Source of the DNA: Crenarchaeota archaeon 13_1_40CM_3_52_17 | Lineage (GTDB): Archaea; Thermoproteota; Bathyarchaeia; 40CM-2-53-6 | Assembly: GCA_001918745.1 (NCBI GenBank) | Contig: MNGN01000028.1 | Location: forward strand, 1-39,344 | Direction: 5' to 3' | Length of the DNA stretch: 39,344 nt | Shown here: positions 14,341 through 22,896 of the stretch, piece after piece | Layout of the letters: every line of letters starts with the position of its first letter | Numbering within the stretch: the first letter of the stretch is position 1 | The notes under the pieces: generated by a model | Seen by the model: the letters and a program-made list of their open reading frames with translations, nothing else | What the model was told of the DNA's origin: nothing | The model's database searches: none | Program-made: the position numbers and the translations under genes

Positions 14341-15264
14341 TTGGGAATCGTCAAGCCAGCGGAAGCTGAAGACACCGAGAAGCTGGTCCGGTCGAGTTCA
14401 TCCATCGGAACAATACTTAATCTGCTTCTTCAAGACAGACGCACACTTGCAGGCGTTCTGTCATGGGTAGGCATTGGAGTGCTTGTATCCTTCGTCGTCA
14501 TAGCCATCTTCGCATATCCCTTAGCACCGTATGATCCCCAGCGAATCTTCCTCACCCCTCCTAACCAGCCTCCAAGCCTTCAGCATCTAATGGGGACTGA
14601 TGATCTTGGCCGGGACCTCTTTAGCCGGATGTTGTACGGTGCTCGCACTTCGCTCGAGATAATGACAATTGGCGTCTTTCTTGCCCTCGCTATCGGTTTC
14701 CCGATCGGTCTCGTTTCTGGCTACCTAGGAGGAAAACTCGATCGGGTGCTTGTTCTAGTCATGGATTCTGTGTACGCTTTTCCAGGTCTCCTCTTGGCCG
14801 CCATGGTTGCACTCTTCCTCGGAAAAGGAGTGTTCAATGTCGGGATTGCGATCACCGTCATCTACGTACCCACATACTTCAGAGTCACAAGAAACCAGAC
14901 ACTCTCTGTCCGAGAGGAAACTTATGTAGACGCGGCTCGAGCATTGGGGGCGGGAAACTGGACGGTCATATGGTCATACATAGCGTACAACGTACTCATC
15001 TCAATACCAGTTGTATTTTCTCTTAGTGCCGCCGACGCGATACTAACCGCTGCAGGCTTGAGTTTTCTAGGGTTGGGGCTAGAACGACCGACGCCCGATT
15101 GGGGTTTGGATCTCAGTGACGCACAAAAGTTCCTTACATCGGGAGTCTGGTGGTCTTCGTTCTTCCCCGGTGTAATGATCATCATCCTCACAGTCGGTTT
15201 GAGCTTTCTGGGTGAGGGTCTCAACGACATAGTGAACCCACTTCTGCGAAAGGAGCGAGCCTAG
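14341..15264 (+). CDS. dppC: peptide-type ABC transporter permease (DppC/OppC family)
   Basis: Second permease, 307 residues. Family marks: 'PLAPYDPQRIF' after the first span, 'HLMGTDDLGRDLFSRMLYGARTSL' (about residues 80-103, the diagnostic D-x-x-G-R-D-x-x-S/R motif of DppC), the EAA loop 'DAARALGAGNWTVIWSYIAY' and the ending 'GEGLNDIVNPLLRK'. The N-terminal 30 residues are hydrophilic and cytoplasmic. The TTG start is immediately after the dppB stop with no gap, and the dppD ATG follows directly after its own stop. Confidence 0.94.
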   Translation: MGIVKPAEAEDTEKLVRSSSSIGTILNLLLQDRRTLAGVLSWVGIGVLVSFVVIAIFAYPLAPYDPQRIFLTPPNQPPSLQHLMGTDDLGRDLFSRMLYGARTSLEIMTIGVFLALAIGFPIGLVSGYLGGKLDRVLVLVMDSVYAFPGLLLAAMVALFLGKGVFNVGIAITVIYVPTYFRVTRNQTLSVREETYVDAARALGAGNWTVIWSYIAYNVLISIPVVFSLSAADAILTAAGLSFLGLGLERPTPDWGLDLSDAQKFLTSGVWWSSFFPGVMIIILTVGLSFLGEGLNDIVNPLLRKERA

Positions 15265-16221
15265 ATGGATCCCATGCTCCAGGTTCAGGATCTTTCAGTC
15301 CACTACAAAACACGCCGTGGATTTGTAAGGGCTCTCGAGGAACTCAGATTGGACGCCATACAAGGTGAAACTGTAGGAGTTGTAGGGGAAACCGGGTCCG
15401 GGAAGTCGACTTTGGGAAAGGCTATTCTCGGAATCCTACCCGCGGGAACTCAGGTAGATGGTAAGATCCTGTTTCGAGGGAGGGATCTTACTCAGCTCAG
15501 CAATCAGATGTACCGGCGACTTCGGGGGGAAGAGATTGCGCTAATCTTCCAGGATCCAATGACCCGGCTTAACCCTCTGATGACTATTATGGACCACTTC
15601 GTGGAAGAGATTCGAGACCACGAGTCTGTATCAGCCGATGAAGCTCGGAGAAGGGCAAGGGAGGCCCTCGTCTCCATGGGAATTCACGAGTCTCGAATCA
15701 AGAACTATCCTCACGAGTTTTCTGGCGGCATGCGTCAACGGATCATGATCGCGTTGGCGATAGTGCTGAAACCGTCGCTATTGATTGCAGACGAACCGAC
15801 GACCTCTCTCGATGTGATAGTCGAATCCCAAATTCTAGGAATCCTTCAAGATCTCAAAAGGGCTTACAGCATGTCTCTTCTTCTCATTACCCATAATCTT
15901 GGGATTGTTGCGGAAGTATGCGATCGCGTAGCAGTTCTTTACGCCGGAAAGCTCGTTGAACTAGGACCTGTCAGAGACATTTTCCGCAAACCACTTCATC
16001 CTTACACACAAGGACTTCTCTCGTCAATCATCCATCTGGAAACGAAGGAGTTGCACTCGATTGAGGGAAGTCCTCCCAACATGATTGCGCCACCCTCGGG
16101 GTGCCGCTTTCATCCTCGATGTCCTTATGCCCAGTCGATCTGTGTTGAGAGGCTTCCACCCCTGGTCGAGTTTGAGCCGGGCCATTTTGCCGCTTGCCAT
16201 TTCGGAGACAAATTCCTGTGA
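15265..16221 (+). CDS. dppD: peptide-type ABC transporter ATPase (DppD/OppD family)
   Basis: A 318-residue ABC ATPase. Walker A 'GETGSGKST' (about residues 41-49), Q-loop 'IFQDPMTRLNPL', signature 'FSGGMRQR', Walker B 'LLIADEPTTSLD' and H-loop 'ITHNLG' are all intact. The C-terminal oligopeptide-transporter extension is present with its cysteine pattern 'CRFHPRCPYAQSIC' plus a later Cys in 'FAACHF', which in related proteins can bind an iron-sulfur cluster. The starting ATG directly follows dppC. Confidence 0.95.
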   Translation: MDPMLQVQDLSVHYKTRRGFVRALEELRLDAIQGETVGVVGETGSGKSTLGKAILGILPAGTQVDGKILFRGRDLTQLSNQMYRRLRGEEIALIFQDPMTRLNPLMTIMDHFVEEIRDHESVSADEARRRAREALVSMGIHESRIKNYPHEFSGGMRQRIMIALAIVLKPSLLIADEPTTSLDVIVESQILGILQDLKRAYSMSLLLITHNLGIVAEVCDRVAVLYAGKLVELGPVRDIFRKPLHPYTQGLLSSIIHLETKELHSIEGSPPNMIAPPSGCRFHPRCPYAQSICVERLPPLVEFEPGHFAACHFGDKFL

Positions 16222-17525
16222 TCAGTCCTGACCGATTGGCTCAGCCGGAGCTGGGCGATGAAATTCTCAGACTTGACAATCTGAACGTCCATTTTCCAGT
16301 GAAGATGCCTTTCGTCCAGCGCCTTTTGCAAAGAGAGAAGGCTGTGGTCCACGCCGTCGACGGCGTGTCGTTTAGCATTCACTCGGGTGAAATACTGGGC
16401 CTCGTTGGCGAAAGCGGATGTGGCAAGACCACAGTGGGTAAAGCGAGCGTCAGACTGCTCAACCCAACCTCTGGCCGAATCTTCTTTGCCGGTCAGGACA
16501 TCTCCAAGATTGGAGGCCGAAGCCTCAGGACCTTGAGAAGGAAGATGCAGATCATTTTCCAAGATCCTCATGCCTCTCTTAATCCTGCGATGGCCATCGG
16601 GCGGGCCATCGGACATCCACTATGGATTCATGGCTCCGAATTTGGGATCCAGAACTTGAGCTCCACCGTGTTCAGGGAGCGAGTTCAACAGAGAGTCCTG
16701 AGCACCATGAGGGAAGTTGGGCTCACGCCCGAGGAACAACTCTATGACAAGTTTCCAGGAGACCTTAGTGGAGGCCAAAAGCAACGCGCGGTAATCGCGC
16801 GGGCGTTGATACTAGAACCGGACCTGCTGGTAGTCGATGAGGGGGTGTCCATGCTCGACATGTCAATCAGGGCAAAGGTGCTGGAGTTGATGCTTGATCT
16901 CAAGCGCCAACACGGGCTAACCTATCTTTTCATCACACATGATCTGGCCACGGCCAAGTTCATCTGCGATCGCCTCGCGATCATGTATCTAGGCCGCATT
17001 GTCGAGATTGGACCAGCGAGAGACATCTACGCTGATCCTAAGCATCCCTATACCAAGGCATTGCTCCAGGTCGTCCCTATACCCGACCCGGACAAGAGGA
17101 AGGAGAAGGTGTTGCCGCGAGGTGAAGTGCCTGATGCTGTCCATCCGCCAGCCGGATGCCGGTTTCATCCGAGATGCCCAGCTGTCCTCCCATCTTGCGG
17201 CTGGGAGGGGCGCGACTTCGTCGATTTCCTAGATGAGCACCTATCGGATCCTAAGAGAGCTGGTGATGATGAGCTCGTTTTGGGACCGATCGAGAACTGG
17301 CGGACAAACGGTCTCGTCGCCAGCTTAGAAGCTAAACCACTAAACATTGAGGAGGCTGTTGAAAGAGTCAAGGCTGTTCTCGCGGAAGCTCCTATTGCAA
17401 TGGCTCAGGCTATCGAATCCGTATCCACACATAAGAGAACTGTGATAATTCATTTCCGCCCTCCAAACGAGTTGCGCCAGACGCAGGTTGGGGATAGGAT
17501 CGTGGAGTGCCTTCTCTACCAATAG
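16218..17525 (+). CDS. dppF: peptide-type ABC transporter ATPase (DppF/OppF family)
   Basis: Second ATPase of the transporter. Walker A 'GESGCGKTT', Q-loop 'IFQDPHASLNP', signature 'LSGGQKQR', H-loop 'ITHDLA' and the C-terminal 'CRFHPRCP' motif are present. Walker B reads 'LLVVDEGVSMLD': the glutamate is retained but the proline that normally follows it is Gly. The protein carries about 100 extra residues after the cysteine motif, ending 'FRPPNELRQTQVGDRIVECLLYQ' without a recognisable domain; similar tails occur in archaeal members. I start it at GTG 16218, a 4-nt GTGA overlap with dppD; a TTG at 16194 in the same frame is the alternative. Confidence 0.92.
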   Translation: MISPDRLAQPELGDEILRLDNLNVHFPVKMPFVQRLLQREKAVVHAVDGVSFSIHSGEILGLVGESGCGKTTVGKASVRLLNPTSGRIFFAGQDISKIGGRSLRTLRRKMQIIFQDPHASLNPAMAIGRAIGHPLWIHGSEFGIQNLSSTVFRERVQQRVLSTMREVGLTPEEQLYDKFPGDLSGGQKQRAVIARALILEPDLLVVDEGVSMLDMSIRAKVLELMLDLKRQHGLTYLFITHDLATAKFICDRLAIMYLGRIVEIGPARDIYADPKHPYTKALLQVVPIPDPDKRKEKVLPRGEVPDAVHPPAGCRFHPRCPAVLPSCGWEGRDFVDFLDEHLSDPKRAGDDELVLGPIENWRTNGLVASLEAKPLNIEEAVERVKAVLAEAPIAMAQAIESVSTHKRTVIIHFRPPNELRQTQVGDRIVECLLYQ

Positions 17526-17670
17526 CTAGCGATGATCATGTGAGTGCCGCCAATGTTGCGGTAACAACTCACGAAGGAAACTGGAGATAGGTCCGAAAAC
17601 AAGCCTTCACTTCGAGGAAGCAAAGTAAAATATCGAGATCGGAGGCCTCCTTCCACTCGGTAGTTACACC

Positions 17671-18312
17671 GTGTCATCTCAATTCAGCTCCGGAGAGATC
17701 CTTTCTATCATCGTCGCCTGGATCGTGCTCTCCGTTGCAATCACCTACCAGAAGCTTGTCGGGCTTCTGACCGGAACGGGAGGTCTCGATGTTGTGACAG
17801 CCGGTTTCGTTGCCACCGCGACTGGATTTATCCTCCACGAAATGGGACACAAGTTTGTCGCTATAAGACGAGGATATCTCGCCCATTTCCGTCTCTGGAT
17901 TTGGGGACTTGTGCTCACTATATCCATCGTAACCATTTCGGGCGGAGGACTCGTCTTCGGCGCTCCCGGAGCTGTGTACATTTCCCCTTCCGCGGCAGGG
18001 TTCTACGGGTATGATTCAAGTCGAGGAAGTGGTGATCCGGAAGAGGACAACATGGTAATCTCGGCTGCGGGACCCGGCATCAACCTCGCTTTCGCCATCG
18101 GGTTCTTAGCCCTCCTGTTCTCCGTTCCACCCGGTTTCCTTTCTACAGTCGCCAGGTTCGGGTTCTTTCTTAATGCGGGACTTGGATCTTTCAACATGCT
18201 GCCAGTCCCTCCACTAGACGGCTCCAAGATATTCCGGAAAAGCATTCCAATCGCGCTTGGAATAGCGTTTCCCCTTTGGGCGATGTTCATATTCTTCAAC
18301 TTCATCATATAG
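17671..18312 (+). CDS. site-2 protease-type membrane metalloprotease (M50)
   Basis: An intramembrane zinc protease of 213 residues. The zinc-binding HExxH is 'HEMGH' at residues 56-60 inside a hydrophobic span, and the second motif 'NMLPVPPLDGSKIF' (about 183-196) supplies the third ligand Asp, as in the NPDG-type motif of the family. About five or six membrane spans are visible; there is no PDZ or CBS domain. The short form without extra domains is common in archaea and its substrate is unknown; regulated cleavage of a membrane-bound factor is the usual role. It starts with GTG, 145 nt after dppF, and is not clearly in an operon. Confidence 0.88.
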   Translation: MSSQFSSGEILSIIVAWIVLSVAITYQKLVGLLTGTGGLDVVTAGFVATATGFILHEMGHKFVAIRRGYLAHFRLWIWGLVLTISIVTISGGGLVFGAPGAVYISPSAAGFYGYDSSRGSGDPEEDNMVISAAGPGINLAFAIGFLALLFSVPPGFLSTVARFGFFLNAGLGSFNMLPVPPLDGSKIFRKSIPIALGIAFPLWAMFIFFNFII

Positions 18313-18352
18313 GAGAGAATCAGCTCTCGCTGGAAAGTCCTCTTCAGTTGGG

Positions 18353-20287
18353 TCAGGTCGTCTTTTCGGCCGTTTGAAGTCCTTCAATTGCTTGTCGGAC
18401 TTCGTCTACTGACGCGTCATCCTCAAGTGTCGAAAGATCTCCAATCTGGCCGCCGGCGGCGACGGCTTTGATGACTCGTCGCATTATCTTACCGCTCCTC
18501 GTCTTTGGGAGGGCCCGAGCGAAATAGATGGATTCGGGAATCGCGATAGGACCGATCATCTTTCTGACGTGTTGCTTCAACTCCTCAGAGAGTTGATTAG
18601 AGGGGATAGCCATTTTTCTTAACATGACAAAGGCAACGATGGTTTCGCCTTTTATCGGATCCGGTTTGCCGGCGACTGCAGCCTCGGCTACAGATGGATG
18701 ACTGACAAGCGCGTCCTCCACCTCCTTTGTTCCGAGCCGATGGCCAGCCACTTTGATCACCTCGTCCGCTCTCCCTAGTAGCCAGAAGTAGCCTTCCGCG
18801 TCTCGCATGGCATAGTCCCCTGGATAGTAGAGCGCCGGAAATCGGGTCCAGTAGACCTGACGATATCGCTCCGGGTCGTTGTAAAGGGTCATGAACATGC
18901 CAGGCCAAGGTCTCTTGATGACCAGGAATCCCTTCTCGCTAGGGGGGAGAGAATTACCCTTCTCGTCGACAACATCCGCCTCTACTCCAGGCAGCGGAAA
19001 CGTGGCAGAGCCAGCCTTCAACTGGACCAACCCTAGCCGAGGGCTCGGCGAGATCATGATTCCACCCGTTTCAGTCTGCCACCAAGTATCAACAATCGGG
19101 CATCGACCATGTCCGATCACATCGAAGTACCACTGCCAGGCAGCGGGATTGATCGGTTCGCCGACAGACCCCAATATACGCAAACTATCGAGATGATGCT
19201 GCTTGGGGAGATCGTCTCCGTAACGCATTAGTGAACGGATTGCAGTTGGTGCAGTATAGAGAATCGAAACCCTGTAACGCTCCACTATCTCCCACCATCG
19301 ATCGGGTCTCGGATAATCAAGCGCTCCCTCGTAAATCACTGAGGTGAGGCCGTGCATCAACGGAGCAAACACAACATAGGTGTGCCCCGTGACCCATCCT
19401 ATGTCTGCGGTGCACCAGTAAACATCGTCATCTTTGGCATCGAACACCCATTCCTGAGTAGCATAGGCGAATACGAGATATCCGCCCGTGCTGTGGGCAA
19501 CACCTTTCGGCTTACCCGTCGTCCCTGACGTATAGAGAATGTAGAGAAGATGAGTCGACTCAACGGGCACGGGCGCGACGTAGCTGGAGGCCTTCGCCAT
19601 TAGCTCATGCCACCAATGATCTCGACCCTCAATCATCGGCACGACATGCCCTGTCCGTCGAAAAACCACAACATGCTTCACACTGGGCGACTCTTTCACC
19701 GCGTCATCAACAACAGTCTTTAGCTCCAGGATCTTTCCTCGGCGATAGCCACCGTCAGCAGTCACGACGATTTTGGCCTGACAATCCTGGATACGTTCGG
19801 CTAGCGCCGTCGCGCTGAACCCTGAAAAGACTACCGTGAAGGGCAGTCCGAGTCTTGCACAAGCGAGCATAGCGATAGGGAACTCAGGGACCAAGGGCAT
19901 GTACATCGCCACCGTGTCGCCCTTCCGGAGACCGAAGTTCTGAAACACGCTCGCGAGCCGGTTTACCTCACGATGGAACTCTCCGTAAGTAATTGTCCGA
20001 CGCTCCCCGTTTTCACCCTCCCAGAGATATGCCGCCTTGTTCTTACGCCAAGATTTCACATGCTTGTCCACAGCGTTCTCGGACGCGTTCAGCGTTCCTC
20101 CAACAAACCATTGGGCAAAGGGCGGATCCCACAGCAGCACCTTGTTCCATTTCTCGTGCCACACAAGCTGACTGGCAATCTTGGCCCAGAAAGATTCTGG
20201 GTCTCGGAGAGAATCTCTCTGGAGGGAGAGGTACTGTTCCCTATGCTGGCTTGCCTTCTCTAGGGGTAGTCCGCCAGCGTCCGACAT
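18353..20287 (-). CDS. acs: acetyl-CoA synthetase (AMP-forming)
   Basis: Activates acetate to acetyl-CoA through acetyl-AMP. At 644 residues it is full-length. The adenylate-forming motifs are in order: phosphate loop 'YTSGTTGKPKGVAHSTGGY', 'WWQTETGG' (aromatic/Thr motif that sets acetate as substrate), 'YYPGDYAMRDAEGYFWLLGRADEV' with the hinge 'VIKVAGHRLGTKEVEDAL', and the C-terminal 'LPKTRSGKIMRR' whose Lys is the one acetylated by GNAT enzymes in other organisms to switch the enzyme off. The N-terminal 'W' rich segment ('LLWDPPFAQWFVGGTLNASENAVD') is typical of acetate and propionate enzymes. The minus-strand box TTTTTAAG at about 20312-20319 is spaced for a leaderless transcript at ATG 20287. 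Confidence 0.95.
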   Translation of the reverse strand: MSDAGGLPLEKASQHREQYLSLQRDSLRDPESFWAKIASQLVWHEKWNKVLLWDPPFAQWFVGGTLNASENAVDKHVKSWRKNKAAYLWEGENGERRTITYGEFHREVNRLASVFQNFGLRKGDTVAMYMPLVPEFPIAMLACARLGLPFTVVFSGFSATALAERIQDCQAKIVVTADGGYRRGKILELKTVVDDAVKESPSVKHVVVFRRTGHVVPMIEGRDHWWHELMAKASSYVAPVPVESTHLLYILYTSGTTGKPKGVAHSTGGYLVFAYATQEWVFDAKDDDVYWCTADIGWVTGHTYVVFAPLMHGLTSVIYEGALDYPRPDRWWEIVERYRVSILYTAPTAIRSLMRYGDDLPKQHHLDSLRILGSVGEPINPAAWQWYFDVIGHGRCPIVDTWWQTETGGIMISPSPRLGLVQLKAGSATFPLPGVEADVVDEKGNSLPPSEKGFLVIKRPWPGMFMTLYNDPERYRQVYWTRFPALYYPGDYAMRDAEGYFWLLGRADEVIKVAGHRLGTKEVEDALVSHPSVAEAAVAGKPDPIKGETIVAFVMLRKMAIPSNQLSEELKQHVRKMIGPIAIPESIYFARALPKTRSGKIMRRVIKAVAAGGQIGDLSTLEDDASVDEVRQAIEGLQTAEKTT

Positions 20288-20310
20288 TTGGAGAAGTAGA
20301 GTTCACCATA

Positions 20311-20320
20311 ACTTAAAAAC
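20311..20320 (-). promoter_or_regulatory. TATA box of acs
   Basis: The minus strand reads GTTTTTAAGT here, centred about 28 nt before the ATG at 20287; this predicts a leaderless mRNA. It lies in a 65-nt gap shared with the divergent gene at 20353. Confidence 0.5.
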
Positions 20321-20352
20321 GGGTCGCTCGGAAACTGGTCATCGACATCGTC

Positions 20353-20856
20353 TTGTCCAAGCTGATTCAATCGAAGCAGACCCGAAGCCTCGGGGAGCGC
20401 TATGAGATGCTGAGGAAAACCCTTGCTCACTACCTTCTCCTACAAGTAGGCACCTTCGTAGGCCTCGCAGGTTTTGACGCCGTCGGGCCTGCGATGAACA
20501 TGCTGACGGACATGAAGGCGAATCTCAAAGTTGAGGAAATCAAGGCGAACAACCAAGGAAATAGGGTGGAGGCTCTTTCCCAGAACCTTGCTGAAAGCAT
20601 GGGTGAAACATTTGCAAGTGACTACGATATTGAGACGGGCGATGGGTTCCGGACAGTGAAACTGGACAGGTGCGGATGCATAGAATCCGTGTTGGCACAG
20701 GCAGAGTCATACGGGCTGACAAAGCCCCAGGCAAGATCGATATTTTGCAGCACATGCATTGGCAGCTACAAGAAGGCCGCGGAAACGCTAGAGCTTGGAT
20801 TCCAAGGAAAGCTTCGTGGGGAGCACGGCTGCTCTATGAGCTTCTCCAAGAAATAG
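20353..20856 (+). CDS. cysteine-rich protein, ATC-hydrolase-like C-terminal pattern
   Basis: A 167-residue soluble protein starting at TTG. I do not recognise it with certainty. The C-terminal half has 'LDRCGCIESVL', then 'FCSTCIGSY' and finally 'GEHGCSMSFSKK'. This spacing (Cys pair, Cys-x2-Cys in front of a helix, then Gly-Cys-x-x-x-Phe at the end) is like that of the family of L-2-amino-thiazoline-4-carboxylate hydrolase-like and V4R-like proteins, some of which bind metals. The first half is helical and unremarkable. It is divergent from acs with a shared 65-nt promoter region. A metal- or cluster-binding role is inferred from the cysteines only. Confidence 0.55.
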   Translation: MSKLIQSKQTRSLGERYEMLRKTLAHYLLLQVGTFVGLAGFDAVGPAMNMLTDMKANLKVEEIKANNQGNRVEALSQNLAESMGETFASDYDIETGDGFRTVKLDRCGCIESVLAQAESYGLTKPQARSIFCSTCIGSYKKAAETLELGFQGKLRGEHGCSMSFSKK

Positions 20857-20986
20857 TCGCCCCCAACGACTAGAAATGAACGTCCAGTCCCAAGACGCTG
20901 GGAACAGGCCGAGAATTCATAATTGACTTGCTCTACCGATGCATCCTGCTAATTCCGTCGGATGTCACGGATGGTCGGACGCTTAG

Positions 20987-21814
20987 GTGAATCCGCTCTT
21001 TGCGGTACTTCTAGGATTGGTCCAGGGGGTATCAGAATGGCTGCCTATCAGCAGCAAGACCCAAGTTCTGTTTGCGTCAAGCTTTCTCTTCTCGCTCCCT
21101 CTAGCCGTGGCGTATGCGTTCGGTCTGTTCATGGAAATCGGCTCGCTAGGTTCCGCGATAACCTATTTCAGAAGAGACATCTGGTCGCTCTTCAAAGACC
21201 GAAAGCTACTCGTCTACCTGATCGCAGTAACAACTTTCACAGCAATAGTAGGGATTCCCCTCTATTATCTAACAGACAAGGTTCTGACGAGCAATCCGTA
21301 CAATGTGGGAATCCCGATGATCCTGCTTGGACTCGTTCTCATTGGAACTGGACTCTACATCAGATATTCCCGAACAAAGCCGAGGCTCGTCACAGGGCTC
21401 GAGCAGATGAAACTCAAAAACTACATCATTGTGGGAGTCGCACAAGGAATAGCGGCGTTGCCCGGTGTGAGCAGGTCGGGGATTACAGTCTCAACGATGC
21501 TTCTGATGGGTGTCAAGCCTGACCAGGCTTTCAGATTGTCATATCTAGCATACATTCCAGCTTCGCTAGGCGCCTTCTTCGTGACACTGATTCTTAGCAG
21601 ATCTCAGGTTGATGCAGCGATACAAATCGTGGAACCTACTGGCGTCTTGATCGCGATCTTGACCGCGGCGATAGTGGGGATTTTCGTAATATCCTACCTG
21701 CTGAAGTTCGCCAAAACCAGTAGAATCTACGTGATCGATTTCGCCCTCGGATCTGTTGCCCTAATCGTCGGAGTCATCGCAACAGTGCTAGCGCCCCAGG
21801 CGACTTTGCCGTAG
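20987..21814 (+). CDS. uppP: undecaprenyl-diphosphatase family protein (UppP/BacA)
   Basis: Membrane phosphatase that recycles polyprenyl diphosphate to the monophosphate lipid carrier; in archaea the carrier would be dolichyl-type, used for protein glycosylation. It has the two hallmark motifs: 'GLVQGVSEWLPISSKTQ' (about residues 10-26) with the catalytic Glu and Ser residues, and 'ALPGVSRSGITVS' (about 155-167) with the P-G-x-S-R-S-G motif. About eight hydrophobic spans and 275 residues agree with the family. Starts with GTG at 20987. It is not coupled to a neighbour. Confidence 0.93.
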   Translation: MNPLFAVLLGLVQGVSEWLPISSKTQVLFASSFLFSLPLAVAYAFGLFMEIGSLGSAITYFRRDIWSLFKDRKLLVYLIAVTTFTAIVGIPLYYLTDKVLTSNPYNVGIPMILLGLVLIGTGLYIRYSRTKPRLVTGLEQMKLKNYIIVGVAQGIAALPGVSRSGITVSTMLLMGVKPDQAFRLSYLAYIPASLGAFFVTLILSRSQVDAAIQIVEPTGVLIAILTAAIVGIFVISYLLKFAKTSRIYVIDFALGSVALIVGVIATVLAPQATLP

Positions 21815-21917
21815 CCCGGAGAGGAACGAACTTCCAAAACAACGAACTTGCTAATCTATCGTATCTTGAAGTCATGAACTGTTCGGGTCTTACTGCAGGC
21901 TCGTTACCTCGCAGGTT

Positions 21918-22388
21918 CTAGTTAGGAGTTGAAGGGACAGGTCCGTGGGAGTGGGGGTCCTCCCGGGGCTGGTTCGGTGCGTTGTTGTCGCCTTTGAACG
22001 ATTTGAACCAGACTGGGAAGAAGCTCTGAACAGCCAAGGCCAATAAGACAAGGAATAAGACCTGGATTCCCGAGAATATGTTCGTGGGTAGTCTGGAACT
22101 CGTAAACCCAAGGTCTACAGCGAACTGTGTCGCGCTCCCGATAATCTGGACAAAGCCTGCGACAGCCGTAAGAGTGAAACCCCTTCTCAACCCTGTGCCA
22201 TTCAATCCCCTAGAGAGAATGAGCGACAGAGTCGTGAGGACAAGTACCGCTCCGATAGCAATTACGTCTAGGGCTACCGCGACAGTGTCCAAGGACCCAG
22301 GCACTGAGATGTTGAACGAGGTTCCGCTCAAGAAATTGTTGTAACCCGCGACCTTACCCGTAGGACCAGCATCCAGAGGAATCGGCAA
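21918..22388 (-). CDS. hypothetical membrane protein
   Basis: No family is recognised. The product has three hydrophobic spans ('VAVALDVIAIGAVLVLTTLSLI', 'TLTAVAGFVQIIGSATQF', 'GIQVLFLVLLALAVQSFF'), an extracellular-looking Asn/Ser-rich N-terminal part and a charged, Pro/His-rich C-terminus. The frame is open up to 22535, but that extension would overlap the SWIB-like gene on the other strand and does not look protein-like; I use the TTG at 22388, giving 156 residues. The true start is unsure. Confidence 0.5.
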   Translation of the reverse strand: MPIPLDAGPTGKVAGYNNFLSGTSFNISVPGSLDTVAVALDVIAIGAVLVLTTLSLILSRGLNGTGLRRGFTLTAVAGFVQIIGSATQFAVDLGFTSSRLPTNIFSGIQVLFLVLLALAVQSFFPVWFKSFKGDNNAPNQPREDPHSHGPVPSTPN

Positions 22389-22515
22389 CTGACACCGAAA
22401 GGATGACCTGATTCGGGGGTTATCTGTAACGAGCGAGTCATGTGAAGCAGTTACAATGTAGATTTCAAAGCTCTCTTGGCGATGGTAAACATCGGAGCTT
22501 AGGATTTTAGGCCAA

Positions 22516-22523
22516 GGAGGTGA
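22516..22523 (+). promoter_or_regulatory. full-length Shine-Dalgarno sequence
   Basis: GGAGGTGA is an exact complement of the conserved 16S rRNA 3' end. The CTG at 22526 begins 5 nt after the GGAGG core, an ideal spacing; the only other candidate start, GTG at 22520, lies inside this site. Confidence 0.65.
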
Positions 22524-22525
22524 GC

Positions 22526-22696
22526 CTGACGCCAAACAAGAGAGGGTCTTTCGGTGGCTATGGGATCGAACTAGACGAACATCTCGCCACTGTACTCGGT
22601 GGGAAGGAAGGACAGAAGGTCACCCCATCCGACATGACCAAGAGACTCTGGCAATACATAAAGCGGCATAACCTCGGCAAGAAAGACGGTAACTAG
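22526..22696 (+). CDS. half-length SWIB-domain-like small protein, probable CTG start
   Basis: A 56-residue protein too short for routine gene calling. It reads as the first half of a SWIB/MDM2 domain: 'LDEHLATVLGG' matches the opening 'L..vlG' helix and 'VTPSDMTKRLWQYIKRHNL' matches the most conserved part of the SWIB fold ('..E..K.lW.YIK.nnL'). It then ends 'GKKDGN' where a complete SWIB domain would continue for another 35-40 residues; the downstream sequence in other frames does not supply the rest. A perfect GGAGGTGA ribosome-binding site precedes it. In frame, between the stop at 22508-22510 and the domain, only GTG 22520 (within the site) and CTG 22526 can start it. SWIB proteins act in chromatin and transcription in eukaryotes; the archaeal role is unknown. 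Confidence 0.7.
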   Translation: MTPNKRGSFGGYGIELDEHLATVLGGKEGQKVTPSDMTKRLWQYIKRHNLGKKDGN

Positions 22697-22726
22697 AAAC
22701 CGCCCTCTTGTCATGGCCGCCTTAAT

Positions 22727-22748
22727 TCCCAAGCCCACTTTTTTGGGA
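22727..22748 (+). terminator. hairpin with T6 run after the SWIB-like gene
   Basis: TCCCAA at 22727-22732 pairs with TTGGGA at 22743-22748, and a T6 tract (22739-22744) lies in the loop and stem. Placed 30 nt after the stop, it fits a T-tract terminator. Confidence 0.35.
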
Positions 22749-22896
22749 CCATTCCGCCTTATACGATTTCAGGACAAAGCGATTAGAACGAAGACGCCGA
22801 ACACAATTAGACCATTCAAATCTCATCCTTGTGCACTCATTCTGCCGACGCAGGTTACAGCACGTTTACACTCGCCCATTGGAAGAAGGCATAGTC

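Noticed and set aside
17526-17670. GGAGGCCTCC palindrome before the M50 protease gene as an operator
   Set aside because: It contains the Shine-Dalgarno-like GGAGG and lies too close to the start to be separated from that; no second element supports it.
22389-22535. N-terminal extension of the membrane protein on the minus strand up to 22535
   Set aside because: It would overlap the start of the SWIB-like gene and its composition gives no recognisable protein; kept only from TTG 22388.
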